Below, piece by piece: positions 1-11,079 of a stretch of DNA of 64,000 nt. The number at the start of each line of letters is the position of its first letter. Position 1 is the first letter of the stretch. Source of the stretch: Desmodesmus armatus (lineage: Eukaryota; Chlorophyta; Chlorophyceae; Sphaeropleales; Scenedesmaceae); assembly GCA_007449985.2 (NCBI GenBank), contig VIIQ02000094.1:303362-367361 (forward strand), written 5' to 3'. The notes beneath the pieces were generated by a model that saw nothing but the letters and a program-made list of their open reading frames with translations, searched no databases and had not been told where the DNA came from. The position numbers were made by a program, and so were the translations under genes.

Positions 1-184
1 TTTGTATCAGAAGTGTGCAGTGGTCGACATTGTCGCAGGCCTTGCAGGTCTGTGATGCCAATTCGCACTGCGCCGTCTGCACACACCATACAATAATCAA
101 TAAGCCATGCAGAACATCACACCAACACATGCACGGTGCTGACCAGACACCGCTTTGCCTGTGTGCCGCTGTTGTCTCTTGCAG

Positions 185-1140
185 TGTGAAGAAGGGCACA
201 GAGCAGGCTTCACAGGCAGTTGCTGACACTGCCAGCAATGTTGCAGGCTCAGTGCGTGCTGGCGTCAGCAACCTGGCTGACCAAGTGCGCTCTACCCCTG
301 ACACCCTGTCTCAGGTGGGTCTCTGTTTTGAGTTGGTGCTAAAAGAGGGGTGGAAAGGCCAAGGCTGCCAACCCCGGACGTGCTTCGCAATGAAGATCAA
401 AACCACAGTTTGGTGTGACAGTACCGACGGGATCTTGCCGTGGTGCTCCAGCAGACTGGTATGGTATGGTTGTGACAGCTGCCATGCAAGCTGCCTATCT
501 GCAAGCCGAGCATGTGCTGATGCCTGTGTGTATGCGTGTCTCCATGTCCCCAGGTTGCTAGCAATGTGCGTGGCAGTGCCCAGGACACAGCAGACAAGAC
601 CAAGGACGCTGCAGGCAAGGCACAGGACAAGGTCACAGGTGGGTGGCTGCTCTGTGGAGGGTTTGCAATAGGCTAAACACCGAATTAGTCAGCATAGGCA
701 TCTAGTCCTGCATGGATGGGTCTTACCCAGTACACATATGAAATTGGGCAGTAGCAGATAACATATGTGGGGTTGTGTGTAGGTTAGCCAGAAGGGTAAA
801 GTTAAGGGTTTGTATGGGGATGTTTGTATGCTGATTTGTAAGCGCATTGTTGCTACCACATGATGCCCCTTGGGATGCCTGTGGTGTTGGAACTTCTGTG
901 GATGAGTTGTTGTCTAAGCGACAATCCTCTGTGCCGCATTTATGCTGCCTCTCAGGCCCCGCCAAGCGCGTTGCCAAGGACGCCGAAGCCCGTGCTGCTG
1001 GCGGTGGCGATGATCTGGAGCGTGCCATTGACAGGGCTGCTGCCAAGACCAAGCAGGGCGTGGACAAGACAGCACACGGTGCCAAGAAGGGTGTGGAGGC
1101 TGTCAAGCCAGATGAGGCACCACAGGGCCAGCGCGTGTAA
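185..1140 (+). CDS. LEA-like (group 3 type) hydrophilic protein, 5' partial
   Basis: Three exons can be joined: one starting after the cttgcag acceptor at 178-184 and ending near 313, one at about 552-639, and one from about 957 to the TAA at 1138-1140. The protein is rich in Lys, Ala, Asp, Thr and Gln, almost free of hydrophobic stretches, and repeats an amphipathic 11-mer-like pattern (SNVAGSVRAGVSNLADQV, DTADKTKDAAGKAQDKV, AAAKTKQGVDKTAHGAKKGV). This is the pattern of late-embryogenesis-abundant proteins, which are disordered in solution, become helical on drying and are linked to desiccation, freezing or salt tolerance. The start codon was not found. At least one more 5' exon probably lies at 20-50 or left of the window. 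Family-level call only; the exact LEA class is inferred. Confidence 0.7.
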
Positions 1141-1862
1141 GCTTGCCACTCTGTGAGGCTGAGGCTGTCAGAGGCTGTCACCAAGCTATTTGTTGGGTGT
1201 GGTGTGTACTAACATGCAAGGCACAGGGGCCATTGCCAGCGGCTGCAGTCACAGCCCAGTGGTAACAAGTTGCCCATTGCAATCAGGATGTTGATCTTGT
1301 TGTATACAACATACGTATGTGGACGAGTGTGTTGTGCCTGGCTGCAAGCCCACAGCATGCCCCCGTTCAGGGTTTTGGCATTGAGGAGTTGTATGGTTCG
1401 GAGCTAGAAAAGGTTGAGTTGTTGTATCGAGTCCTACACACCATGGTGGTTTGTTGTGTGGATCAGGTGGATTTGCTGATATGTGCGGCGCTTGTGCTGA
1501 CATTGAGCTTGCCCAGGTTGGCAGGCTGTTTGGGGGTTATGTAGTTGATCTGGTGATTGGGCTGGCTTGAGTTGGGGGACATGTGCCGTTGCTGTCATTG
1601 TCAGTCACTTGGCACCCTTAGTGTTGGCCAATGTGACAAAGCATCCATATACAGTGCTGTATCGATGCATGTGCACAGCATGTAACACTCACGGCAGGTT
1701 GCAACATGATGTATCGTGCTGTACAGCACAAACACTACAACAGTCATTGTCACCATCTCCCCACCTCGCTGTGGAGCCCACCACTTAGCCCATGCAAACA
1801 GCGTTGAGAAACATGCAATACGTGCCATTCAGCACGGTGTGACTTGTGTGACAGTTTTGTAA
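1141..1862 (+). promoter_or_regulatory. 3' UTR of LEA-like gene with TGTAA polyadenylation-type signal
   Basis: No coding pattern is visible after the stop at 1140. The first TGTAA on this strand is at 1858-1862, in an AT-richer patch. TGTAA is the usual polyadenylation signal of chlorophycean green algae, so a 3' UTR of about 720 bases is likely. The remaining ~230 bases to the oppositely oriented channel gene are featureless. Confidence 0.4.
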
Positions 1863-2096
1863 AAAGATCAGAAACAATGATATATCACACTATATAGTCA
1901 CATCAATGGGTATAGCAGCACCCGCACTCAACAATGTTTTGTCCCCCAAGCTAACCCAACTTGGCGTCAGATGAGTATGGCTGCAAACCACCAGTCACGA
2001 CTAGCAGCCTGCTGAGCTTATCTTATATGCCTAAACATTATGCCCCAGGTGTCTTCAAGCTTTGCCAACTTGCAGCCACCCACACCCACTGTCCCT

Positions 2097-5000
2097 CTAG
2101 TTTGATACCCGCTTGGAGCGTCGGGTGATTGAAGCCTGCTGCTGCAGCTCCTCAGCCTCAGCTGAGGGTGTCAGCACGCTCCCACGCCCTTGCATGGCGG
2201 GGAAAAGGTACCTGCAACATCAGCAGGAGCAGCATGCTGTCGCACTCAATGCAAGAGGCACCAAGCACAGCCTGTGCAACCCAGCTGGTCCATCCTTTGC
2301 GCTGCGGGCCTACACAGGCCCTGATTCTCAACACTACATGCAGCAACAGCCCAATCTGCTGCACCGTGTCAGGCTGCCCCAGAAGGTATCACCAGAAGGC
2401 CGCCGGATGGCCGTCCTACCTGTGTCCGGAGTTTGTGCGGAACAGCCCCAAGCCTGGCCTGGCGGACTGCCACGCGTCAAAGGGCCCAGGCACGCTCACA
2501 CGGCCCAGGCTGATGCTGCCGCTGCCACCCGAACTGACGCTGGGGGCCCGAGCACTGTCAGGAGGTATGCTGCCCCTCAAGCCGCAGCTGCCGCTCGTCA
2601 AGCTGCCGCTGCGCCTGTGGTGCCGAGGGCTGGGCGCTGCTGCTGCCACCCCCGACATGTTGGACACGACGCTGACTGAGCGGACTGCAAGGGAGGGGAA
2701 GTCAAACACCGCTGGGTCGAGCCCAGAGTCAGCTGAGAAGGTATCTGCTGTGCTGAAGCTGGCACGATCCATGTCCATGCTACCACGTGCAGCCTGCATG
2801 GCTTGGTTGATGGCCATTGGCATGGACCTGGCATGCTGCAGGTTGCTTGCAAACGCAGCCCTGACCCGCGGGCTGACTGCTGAGCCCAGCTGCGAGGAGG
2901 ACGATTTGCCTCCAAACAGCAAGCTGTTCCTGCTGCCGCCAGCACCGCCAGTGGAGGGCTCCCGCTTGAACAGGGCCGACAGCCTGCGTCCTGCCTGTGC
3001 TGGGGGCTCTGCCAGTGGCGGCTGCTCCTGCACACGCATGCTGCTGCGATGCTCTGGCGACTGTGGGCCAGTGGACACCTGGGCTGCACCAGGAGCAGCC
3101 GGCCCTGGAGTCCCTCTGCCATCCTGTTGGCCCTGCTGCATGTCTGCTGAGCCGCTGCCTGTCTGTGCTGCCTGCTGCTGGCAAGCTGCTTTGACCTGCT
3201 GCCAACGTGCCAGAGGGCTGGCCGCAGACTGCTCCGGGAACAAGCTGCCAGCAGCCTCTTGCACTGCATGAGGGTTCAACAGCAGCAGGATATCACAAGC
3301 AGCACCATACTCGTCAGCGCTGTTTGGCCATCTGCCCGCTGATGTGCCCAGATGAAGCTGTAGATGGTCGCGCTGCACACACAACAACCCACCATGGACA
3401 TCACGGGTGGAAGCACAAGGTGCTGCATTGCAATGTATGCTGGCATCTTATGCAGCTCACCCATGGCTTCAAACTGCTCTGCCAGCTCTGGATATTGCTG
3501 CAGCACCACCTCGAGGTCTCCCCTGCTGAGGCTGTACAGCTCTGAGTAGGTGTGTGCCACGACTGTTGCACTGCGCTCCTGACCCAGCAGGCATGAGTAC
3601 TCGCCAAAATACTCGCCAGGATGAAGGAACCCAAGGGACCTGCAGAAAGGGCCAGGACATGCAAGCAGAGCGGATATGCAACCGCATTGCCGACCCCTTT
3701 CAATTGTTGTCTGTGCAAGGGGAAGGGTTCAGGTAGCCCGATGGCGGGGGGGGGGGGGGTAGCTCAGGCGTCTATGAACAGGATCAGCCATGGCGCGCTG
3801 CCCTGGGCACAGAATGGTTGCTGAGCCTGCGGGCAATGCATGCGCTGCATGTTGACTGCACTCCTCAGCCGGCCCCCCATTGACTGCAACAGCTCCCTGC
3901 CAGCAGTTGGAGACAAGCACCAAATTCAGCAGCACAGTCATGCCCGCACTCATGACATGCGGCTACCTGTAGGGCCTGTGGGCCAGCTCGTCCTCAAAGG
4001 TATAGCGACTGCCACCACACCATGGCTGCGTGTCATCCTGCGCTTCGTCAGACTCAGGCTGCTGCATCTGTGCGTTGGTATCAGCCGCATCTGGCCCGCG
4101 CCTCTTGCCCAGCAACCAGTCTTTCCAGCCACGTGCGCCAGCCTGCTGGCCTGCCTGCTCTGCCTGCTGCTCGTGCTCGTTGATGGGTGTGGGGCACCGT
4201 GAGCTCTTGCAAGCCTTCAGTGGACTGCGGGTGTAAGCTGCACGGGCTAGAGGGCAGCCGTCTTCATCCTGATACAGACACACCTGTGGGAGGGTAGTGT
4301 GTTTGTCAGTAAAAGTGCGAAGCACAACAGGCACAGCCTCCAGGAACAACAACTCACTCGGACAGCAACAGCTGTATCTGCTGGCAGCAGCCGTGTTTGT
4401 TTGCCCCCTGGTAGAAGTGTTGCAAGCTGACATACACCGCGCTGATTGGCCAAACCAAACACATTGCGTCCTTCCTGGGTTTACAATCTGTCCTCCGCCA
4501 TGACCATACATTGGCAGTGAGCCGTCTCACCTCCAGCGAGCCTTGGCCAAGGAAGTACATCGCATCTCCCATGTCACCCTGGCGCACCACGATATCACCA
4601 GGCGCATAGTACTCCAGCTGCAACACGGTGACGACGCTGGTGATGAACTGTGGATGCTGGCCCCTGGAAGCGGTGCAACAAGTTGCCAAAATCTCAGAAG
4701 CTGGCTGGATCTGCACTTGGACCCAAGGACGCATGCCAAAGCAGACATGCTGGAACATATCAGGCATGCACAATTATGGCTTCTCATGCTTAGCTGCTGG
4801 CCTTACCTGAAGAAGGGCACCTTTTGCAATGCCTCCTGAAAGTAAGCAAAACAAAGAGGAAAGCGCATCAGCACATGTGCTGTACAGCTGCATGCGTGTC
4901 AAGGACATTCCTGTAGTTGGCAACTTCGGGCTTTTGCGCCAACCACATGCGACCTCAGCAGTTGTGTGAGCACTACGTGCCGGATGTTTGCCGCTGCAGC

Positions 5001-8000
5001 TCTTGCCAAAGCCATGGTGCTGAGAACACTGGGGCGCTACAAGGCTGCTGTCTGATGGAGACATTTGGTCCTCACCTGGTAGAGGTGCAGGATGACCTGT
5101 GTGCGCAGGCTTGCTGAGAGGCCCGCAATGATGTCGGCCTCATCGGCCTGCACTTCCCGCTCGATGACATAGTCACAGTAGCTCTTCACCTTGTCAGCGA
5201 GAGCTCGGGGCACCTGTACCAGCAGGCCATGCACACATTGCAGCACCAGCTTGCGCAGCCAGGTGTTGTACGCATGCACAGTGAGACCAGCACGCCGGAA
5301 CAAGCCAAATGCACTGTGCGGCAACTGCAGTTACCCTTGCAATTATCGTCTGTCATGTGTTCTTACCCTCCTGTGGGACAAGAAATCGTCCACGGCACGC
5401 CGCTTGGCCGTCATCCTGCAAGAACACATGCGTTAACATTCAAGGGTTTGCGCACTGATAGTTGTAACCCTGCTGTGCCTTGAGCAACAGGCTGTTGTGG
5501 CAGCAGCGCCATGCACGCATGTCCGCCGTCCCCAACAGCGGCATCATACCTTGCACGGGTGCTGCTGGAGGCTTGCACAATGACGGACATGGTGCCCTGC
5601 ACAGCACCAGGTGTAACACGTGTGATGCAAGGTGCGGCATCTCTGCTTTACTGCGCAACGCAAGTTGCCGCCGGCATAGACATAATGCACCAGTATGGTG
5701 ATGCCTGCAAGCAGCCAACTAGGTGCGTTCCGGTGCGTGTCTTGCACTGGCCAGCTAAACGATGTACAGTCTGCACATCCCTGCTGCAAAGATAATCATT
5801 TGACATGGCGCACCATGAAGTATCCAAAAACCGACGCCCCAATCAGCATGACAATGACTGCCACAATCTTCTCCCTGAGCGTCTTTGCGACGATGTCACC
5901 TGCAACCCAATAGAGTAGAAGACAAGCAGAGTGCATCAGTTGGCGCGTGTTTTATCTGGGGCATCACGGGTACTTGCTCACAATTCAGAGTACAATGCTT
6001 GTACAGTCAAGTATGCAAGTCAAGGTTGTGCGCCACTGCACGCACTGGCGGCCACTCTTGTGGGGAGCTCCCTGTCTCACCAAAGCCAACAGTTGCCAGT
6101 GTGGACACTGAGAAGTAGAGCGATGACACATATTTGTAGCCGTCACTCTCATCACTCTGCAAGAAATCACATATGCCATGGTCAGGGAGTATGCACAGAG
6201 GCGTATAGCAGTGTGCTGCTTGACAGCAAGGCGGTTCGTAGCAGTGTTGCAATGATGACAAATTGACAGGATTGCGGACTACGGCCGAGCCTTTAGGCGT
6301 CTTACCAGGCCTGCGTGTGACACCCAGCCACCATCGGCACCAAGCATTGCTGCCCAGTACCACACACACGCGATCCAGTGCAGCATCATGCAGCAGGTGA
6401 CACAGAGTGTGCCAAGCTGCACCATGGGCCTGTTGATTAGCCATTCAACCTTCGACATCAAGGCTGGGAGTTTCGCAAGACGCGCCATCCTCAGCATCTT
6501 GAGCAGCCGCAGGACTTTGACAAGCCGCAGGATCCTCGGGATCTGATTGGCAGCACGACAAAGGAGCAGCATTAGTCTTCCAGCCATGTTAGGCCCAGTA
6601 GCCCTGTCCACTGCTGGACAAGGAAGCTGCCTGCCACATGATCAATGTGCTCATTGCAATCTATGATGCCATGGGTGCTTCCACATTGAGGACCAAGGCC
6701 TACCTTGAGCAGGGCCATGACAGACTCCAAGCCGTACTCGTTATGTTGCAGCATCTGCTCATATGGAAGCGATGACACCAGGTCACATATGAACCAGCCG
6801 CGCAGGTAGTGGACAATGACCCTGCTTCGCTTTGTCACCACCTTCCCATCATCACCTGCAGCAACACAAGCGAAACGGTGCCATAAGCTGCAAGGTTCTA
6901 TGGCTCGGGGTGTATGGTCAGGCACTCGCGTGTTGTGCGCACATGACTCAGGGTGCATGTCAGGCACTTGTGTGATGTGCGCACACGTGGCAAAGGGTTT
7001 GCCAGTAGTTTATGCAGCTTGGGACATCTCCAGATCATGTCAGAGCCCACTCACCAACAAACGCCACCCTGGTGTTCATCCATATGTCAAAGAGAAACAG
7101 GCTGGTGCAGAGGACGTCTATCTGGGCAAGTGGCTGTGTGAGGTCCGTCTGCAGGTCAGCCACGCATTGCACGTAATAAGGACAGATGGCCCATCATGAC
7201 ATGCCCCTGCTATGCGTCAAGCACACTACCATGGGCGAGGACTCCCGCACAGTGCATAGCATGTTCTGGCCGCACAGATGCTGCAGCTGTGGTCCCATGC
7301 TGTCCCATGCTGTCCCAGGCTGTCAAGCTGCTGCTGCTGCTGCTGCTGCAGGCAGGTTGGCGGCAGCCAATCAGGACTCATGCATGCATGCATGCGTGCT
7401 TGCCCGCACGTGTCACTTACAAAGTCTACCGCAAACGCTACTGTGTAAGGCAGGATGATGCACAGGTACAGGATGACAAGCAGCATAATCAGGTCCCATG
7501 CCAGCACCAGGTAGTCGCCAGGCAAAGCAATATCCCACAGCAGCGCCTGCAGCCACGTGACACACAGCAGCAGCCAAACCTTTGGTTTGCCACATGTGCA
7601 GTCACAGGTTGAGCTAACTGTTTGCAGGATGAGTGCTGAGACACTCACAAGTAACACAGGTTCAGGTCAGGACGCATGGGCAAGCGCTCCAGCTCGTACC
7701 CTGCCATCCAGTGTGGTTGCGCATTTCTTAGCGTCAAACCACCACGAATTTCCCAGCCACTCACCTTTATAGGCATGACCACTGCCTGGAAGCACTTTGC
7801 AGCTGCACCTGCCTGCTCTGTTGGCTGCAAGTACTCCTGCTGTTGCACTCCGTCCATGTCCGCATGGACCCTGTTGACACACGGCAGACATTTCAGACGT
7901 TGACAGTCAGTGATCCAAGAGCGCGTGAGCTGAAGCTGTGGGCAGTGTGTACATCAGACCTGGCTGCTCGGCTGGCTGTGGCGTCGTGCAGCATATGCTG

Positions 8001-8988
8001 CAAGTGTGCAGATACTGCGGTTGTGCCCTCGTGTGTGCAGAAGGTGGGCGTCAGTTCCATGTGCCCTGCTGACCTCTTGGCGAGCATGTCAAACTCTCTG
8101 CCTGCGCCTGCAGCCCCTGGCCGGCTGCCAGCCCCATGGCCTTGCTCCTGCTTGTCACCCAGCTGTTCAGACTGCTTGCTGGCCACTGCTGAAACATGCA
8201 CAGCAGCGTCAAACGTGGACGCCGTGCTGCAGTGCTCTGTTGCATGGCTGCCTGTGCTGGAGTCCTGTGCGTTTGCATCAGGCTGCTGGCTGGTGCTGAG
8301 TGCATGTGGCTCGTGGCCATCATGCTCAGGGGCCTGCAAGAGCAAGAATGAGTGGTTTGCAGCTGAAGTGGTGTGTCACAAAGTGAGATGATGAATTCAG
8401 CATACTTGGCCGGAGCACCTTGCGCCAGACTCGATTCCCACAGACATGCGAAGAAGTTGGCAGTTGCTGTGGCCAGGGCAGATTGTGTGTGGACAGCTGG
8501 ATGGCAACATGAGCCAGGGCTGCATGCAACATCACCAGGTTTAACCATACCTGCACGTGCTGAGTTGCTTGTACGGCTCGCTGCAGCAGCACTGCGTCTG
8601 CTATGCTTGGCTTCAGGCTCTGACCCAGCATGGTGCGCAGGTGCTGCTGCTGTGACAGCGCGCTGGATTGCTCGTCATGAGGTAAGTCCAGCTGCACACT
8701 TGACTTGGGTCCTGACGGCAGCTGCTGGGCCTCTGCTGCTGCTGCCTCAAGGCAGGGGGGCTCTCCATGTTGGGCACCCGCCACACCGTGCTGACATCCC
8801 CGCACATCTTGTGACAACCCCTGTGCTGCCATCAATTGATGAAGCAGCTTCTTAACATCTGATAGCTCTTCATGCAGCCTGCAAGGGTGGTGTCAGGGGC
8901 ACACGCAGTCAGAGCTAGACGCAAGCAGGACAGACAGTACAGAACCAACAGCTGCCCGCTCCCCACACCGTCCAAGGTCTTCCTGCAT
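2097..8988 (-). CDS. Voltage-gated K+ channel with C-terminal cyclic-nucleotide-binding domain
   Basis: The start ATG is at 8988. A 20-nt first exon (8988-8969) splices to an exon beginning at 8880, giving MQEDLGRLHEELSDVKK, a coiled-coil start; an in-frame stop lies upstream. Further exons carry S1 (~7430-7550, IILPYTVAFAVDF), S2-S3 (~6710-6860), the Arg/Lys-rich S4 (~6480-6545, RILRLVKVLRLLKMLRMARL), S5 (~6350-6430), the pore with filter TVGFGE (~6070-6165), S6 (~5795-5895, GDIVAKTLREKIVAVIVML), a C-linker (~5090-5300), then the CNBD: YAPGDIVVRQGDMGDAMYF (~4550-4660) and FGEYSCLLGQERSATVVA (~3550-3620), which includes the ligand-binding Arg. A low-complexity Ser/Gly/Gln tail follows, with the last exon 2211-2097 ending in TAG. 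The GFG filter predicts K+ selectivity; the family is EAG/CNG-like. A charged segment of ~90 residues (4270-3960) interrupts the CNBD between its two halves. Exons between 7640 and 8350 are uncertain. Confidence 0.85.
6915..6990. repeat. Short imperfect tandem duplication in a channel intron
   Basis: A segment beginning GTCAGGCACT (about 6918) recurs about 40 bases further on (about 6959), each followed by a similar GTGTG/GTGCGCACA stretch. It lies in a channel-gene intron between the S2-S3 exon and the S1 exon. No function is apparent. Confidence 0.5.
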
Positions 8989-9262
8989 GATGCTCCTCAG
9001 ACCATGTTGAAAAGACTCCCACGGTGTTCACCGCAAGAACGATGAGCTCAGCTGTCGACGTGGGTCAAAGGTCAGTGATCGTCGTAAGCTTGGACAAGTA
9101 TGCGCTGGATTGGGATCTCTTTGTTCCTTGACCCCTTGCAGATTTCCTGAGATCTTTTTTGCAGCAACTGATAGCAAGGTGTTTCACAAGAGTGACATGT
9201 GAAGCAGTGAGTCACATGGCTTGGAGTGTGATGATGGCAGATGAGGCAATTGCTGGGAGACT
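8989..9262. other. Upstream region of the channel gene
   Basis: This stretch lies between the channel start codon and the left edge of the first desaturase repeat unit. It must hold the channel promoter, but no TATA box or other element can be named with confidence. No gene is seen. Confidence 0.4.
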
Positions 9263-11079
9263 ATTTGCTGGGGGACTGTACTTTCTACCTACACTTTCAC
9301 CAATCACCCTGTCCAACACCACAGTGATTGAGAGGCAGACGCATCTTGTGCAAGCACCCCCCCCCCTCGTGCCGAACAGTTCCCTGGTTTCACGGGCAGC
9401 AGTGGCTTCCGTGGCAGCAGCAGCTGCAGTGGGGGCACGCACAGGTGTTGCAAGCAGTGGGTTACATGCGCACAGTTGCATTAGTACAGAGAGGTACATG
9501 GCCAAACTCAACTTCACTCGCTGTCATGCCATATGGCCCAGAAAACACCCCAACTGGTTTGCGCAGCCCACCCAAGCCAATGCTGTCTCCTGTGAGCCAC
9601 TGCTGCTGCAATCCCACCTAACAACCACACGTGGGCATGGATAAGCACACCACACACCATGAACACCAAGGGAGTAGCCGCTGCATGTTCAGCCAAGTAC
9701 TCACTCACGCGACTCTCCACACAAAGGCCTTGGACCCAACTTCCTATGACCGCTGCAATCTCATGACACAGGACATGCGGGGAACCCCACGCTGCAAGCT
9801 GCATCCGACACTCAACACGCGCTGCATTGCAGCCACTCAGCCACAGCTGCATTGCTGCCTGCCGATGGGGCTAGGGCTCCAAGGCAGGCCAGCACAACAA
9901 GCCAACCACAACACGAACTGAAACCCACCTCTCAATCAGGCAACCCTGCTATATATGCTGAAGGCTGGCATGGAACGCTATAGGCACCGGGGCCGTAGCG
10001 CCGGTGCGGGTTCCAAGACTCCACCAACAGACCCAATGACCAAGCCCCGGTCTTGCTGCAGCAACCAAGGGATAGCAATGGAACGCTGCTGCTGTTGACA
10101 AGCACACGAACCACTTCTTCTTGCACCCGACCAACCACCCACCCCTCGCCCTCGTGGCTCCTCCAAACCGAACTGTGTACACGCAGAAGCATGCCGCTGC
10201 AACCACTCAATACAAAGCACACAGCAGACACGCAGGACACCAGAAAGATGCAGGAACATGCAGAAAAATCAACTAGAGCTGCTCTACACGCTGCACATAT
10301 TGGGTAAATACGCAGGGCATCGCGCCTTGCAAAATACAGCTGAGCGCAGTCTCCGTAGCCACTCGCACACCAGGCCACAACCACTGGGAAGCTGAGCAAC
10401 TCAAGCGCAGAACAGCACTACTTGCATCCCAGCACAAACAGCACAAGAAATGCTGGCGCCAACCGGCGTGGCCGATCGACAGACCACCCAGCCACCAAGA
10501 GTGCAGAAGCCCAGAGCCGCACAGCATTCGCAGCTGAAGCCCGTGTGTCGCATGCAGCGCTCGCTATGATGCAAAACAACTCTGCTGCCGACTGTAGCCA
10601 ACTGATGCTGTGCTGGCACTTGTCCCTCCAACCAGGCAAACGTCAAAGACTCTCAGGGACGTCTTCAGCACGCTGGATGCTGACAAAGCCGTCCTGCACA
10701 TGCATGCCTGCCACCTCGACGCTGCCCTGGCAGCCACCAGAAAGCTAACAAACACCAAACACCTGCGGCAGGACGCAAAACATGTGGTCAGAGCACCCGT
10801 CAACATGTTGGCTCTGATAGGGGTTGCTTGCAGGTGAAGGGTACATGACATGCCCGAACATGGTGCCCAAGCCTCACCAGCACTGTTGAAAGCACCAAAA
10901 GCCGCACCGCCTCGCCAATCTGTGCTGACAGCTGCAGATGCCGTTGCACCAGGCTCATGATAAGCTAAGGCATTGAATTAATTACCCTGATCACCTCGGC
11001 TTGATACAATGATACCTGCTGCTGCCGCCAACACACACGCACCTAGAAAAACATTGGACAAAACTTGGCTGCCTTGCAC
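9263..11079. other. 3' flank of desaturase copy 1, no gene recognised
   Basis: About 1.8 kb between the unit edge and the desaturase stop. Open frames of 85-160 codons exist on both strands, but none resembles a known family or shows splice-linked coding continuity. The block about 9565-10760 is almost unchanged from 13510-14745 in unit B, while its surroundings differ. Confidence 0.5.

Noticed and set aside
2129..3271. 380-codon plus-strand open frame
   Set aside because: It lies opposite the C-terminal exons of the K+ channel and has no recognisable motif. The minus strand continues a convincing CNBD-channel protein.
9514..9852. 112-codon minus-strand frame conserved at 13503-13823, and the identical 96-codon frames at 9631-9921 and 13602-13892
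   Set aside because: They look conserved only because the DNA block is nearly identical in both repeat units. There is no family resemblance, and competing frames are equally conserved.
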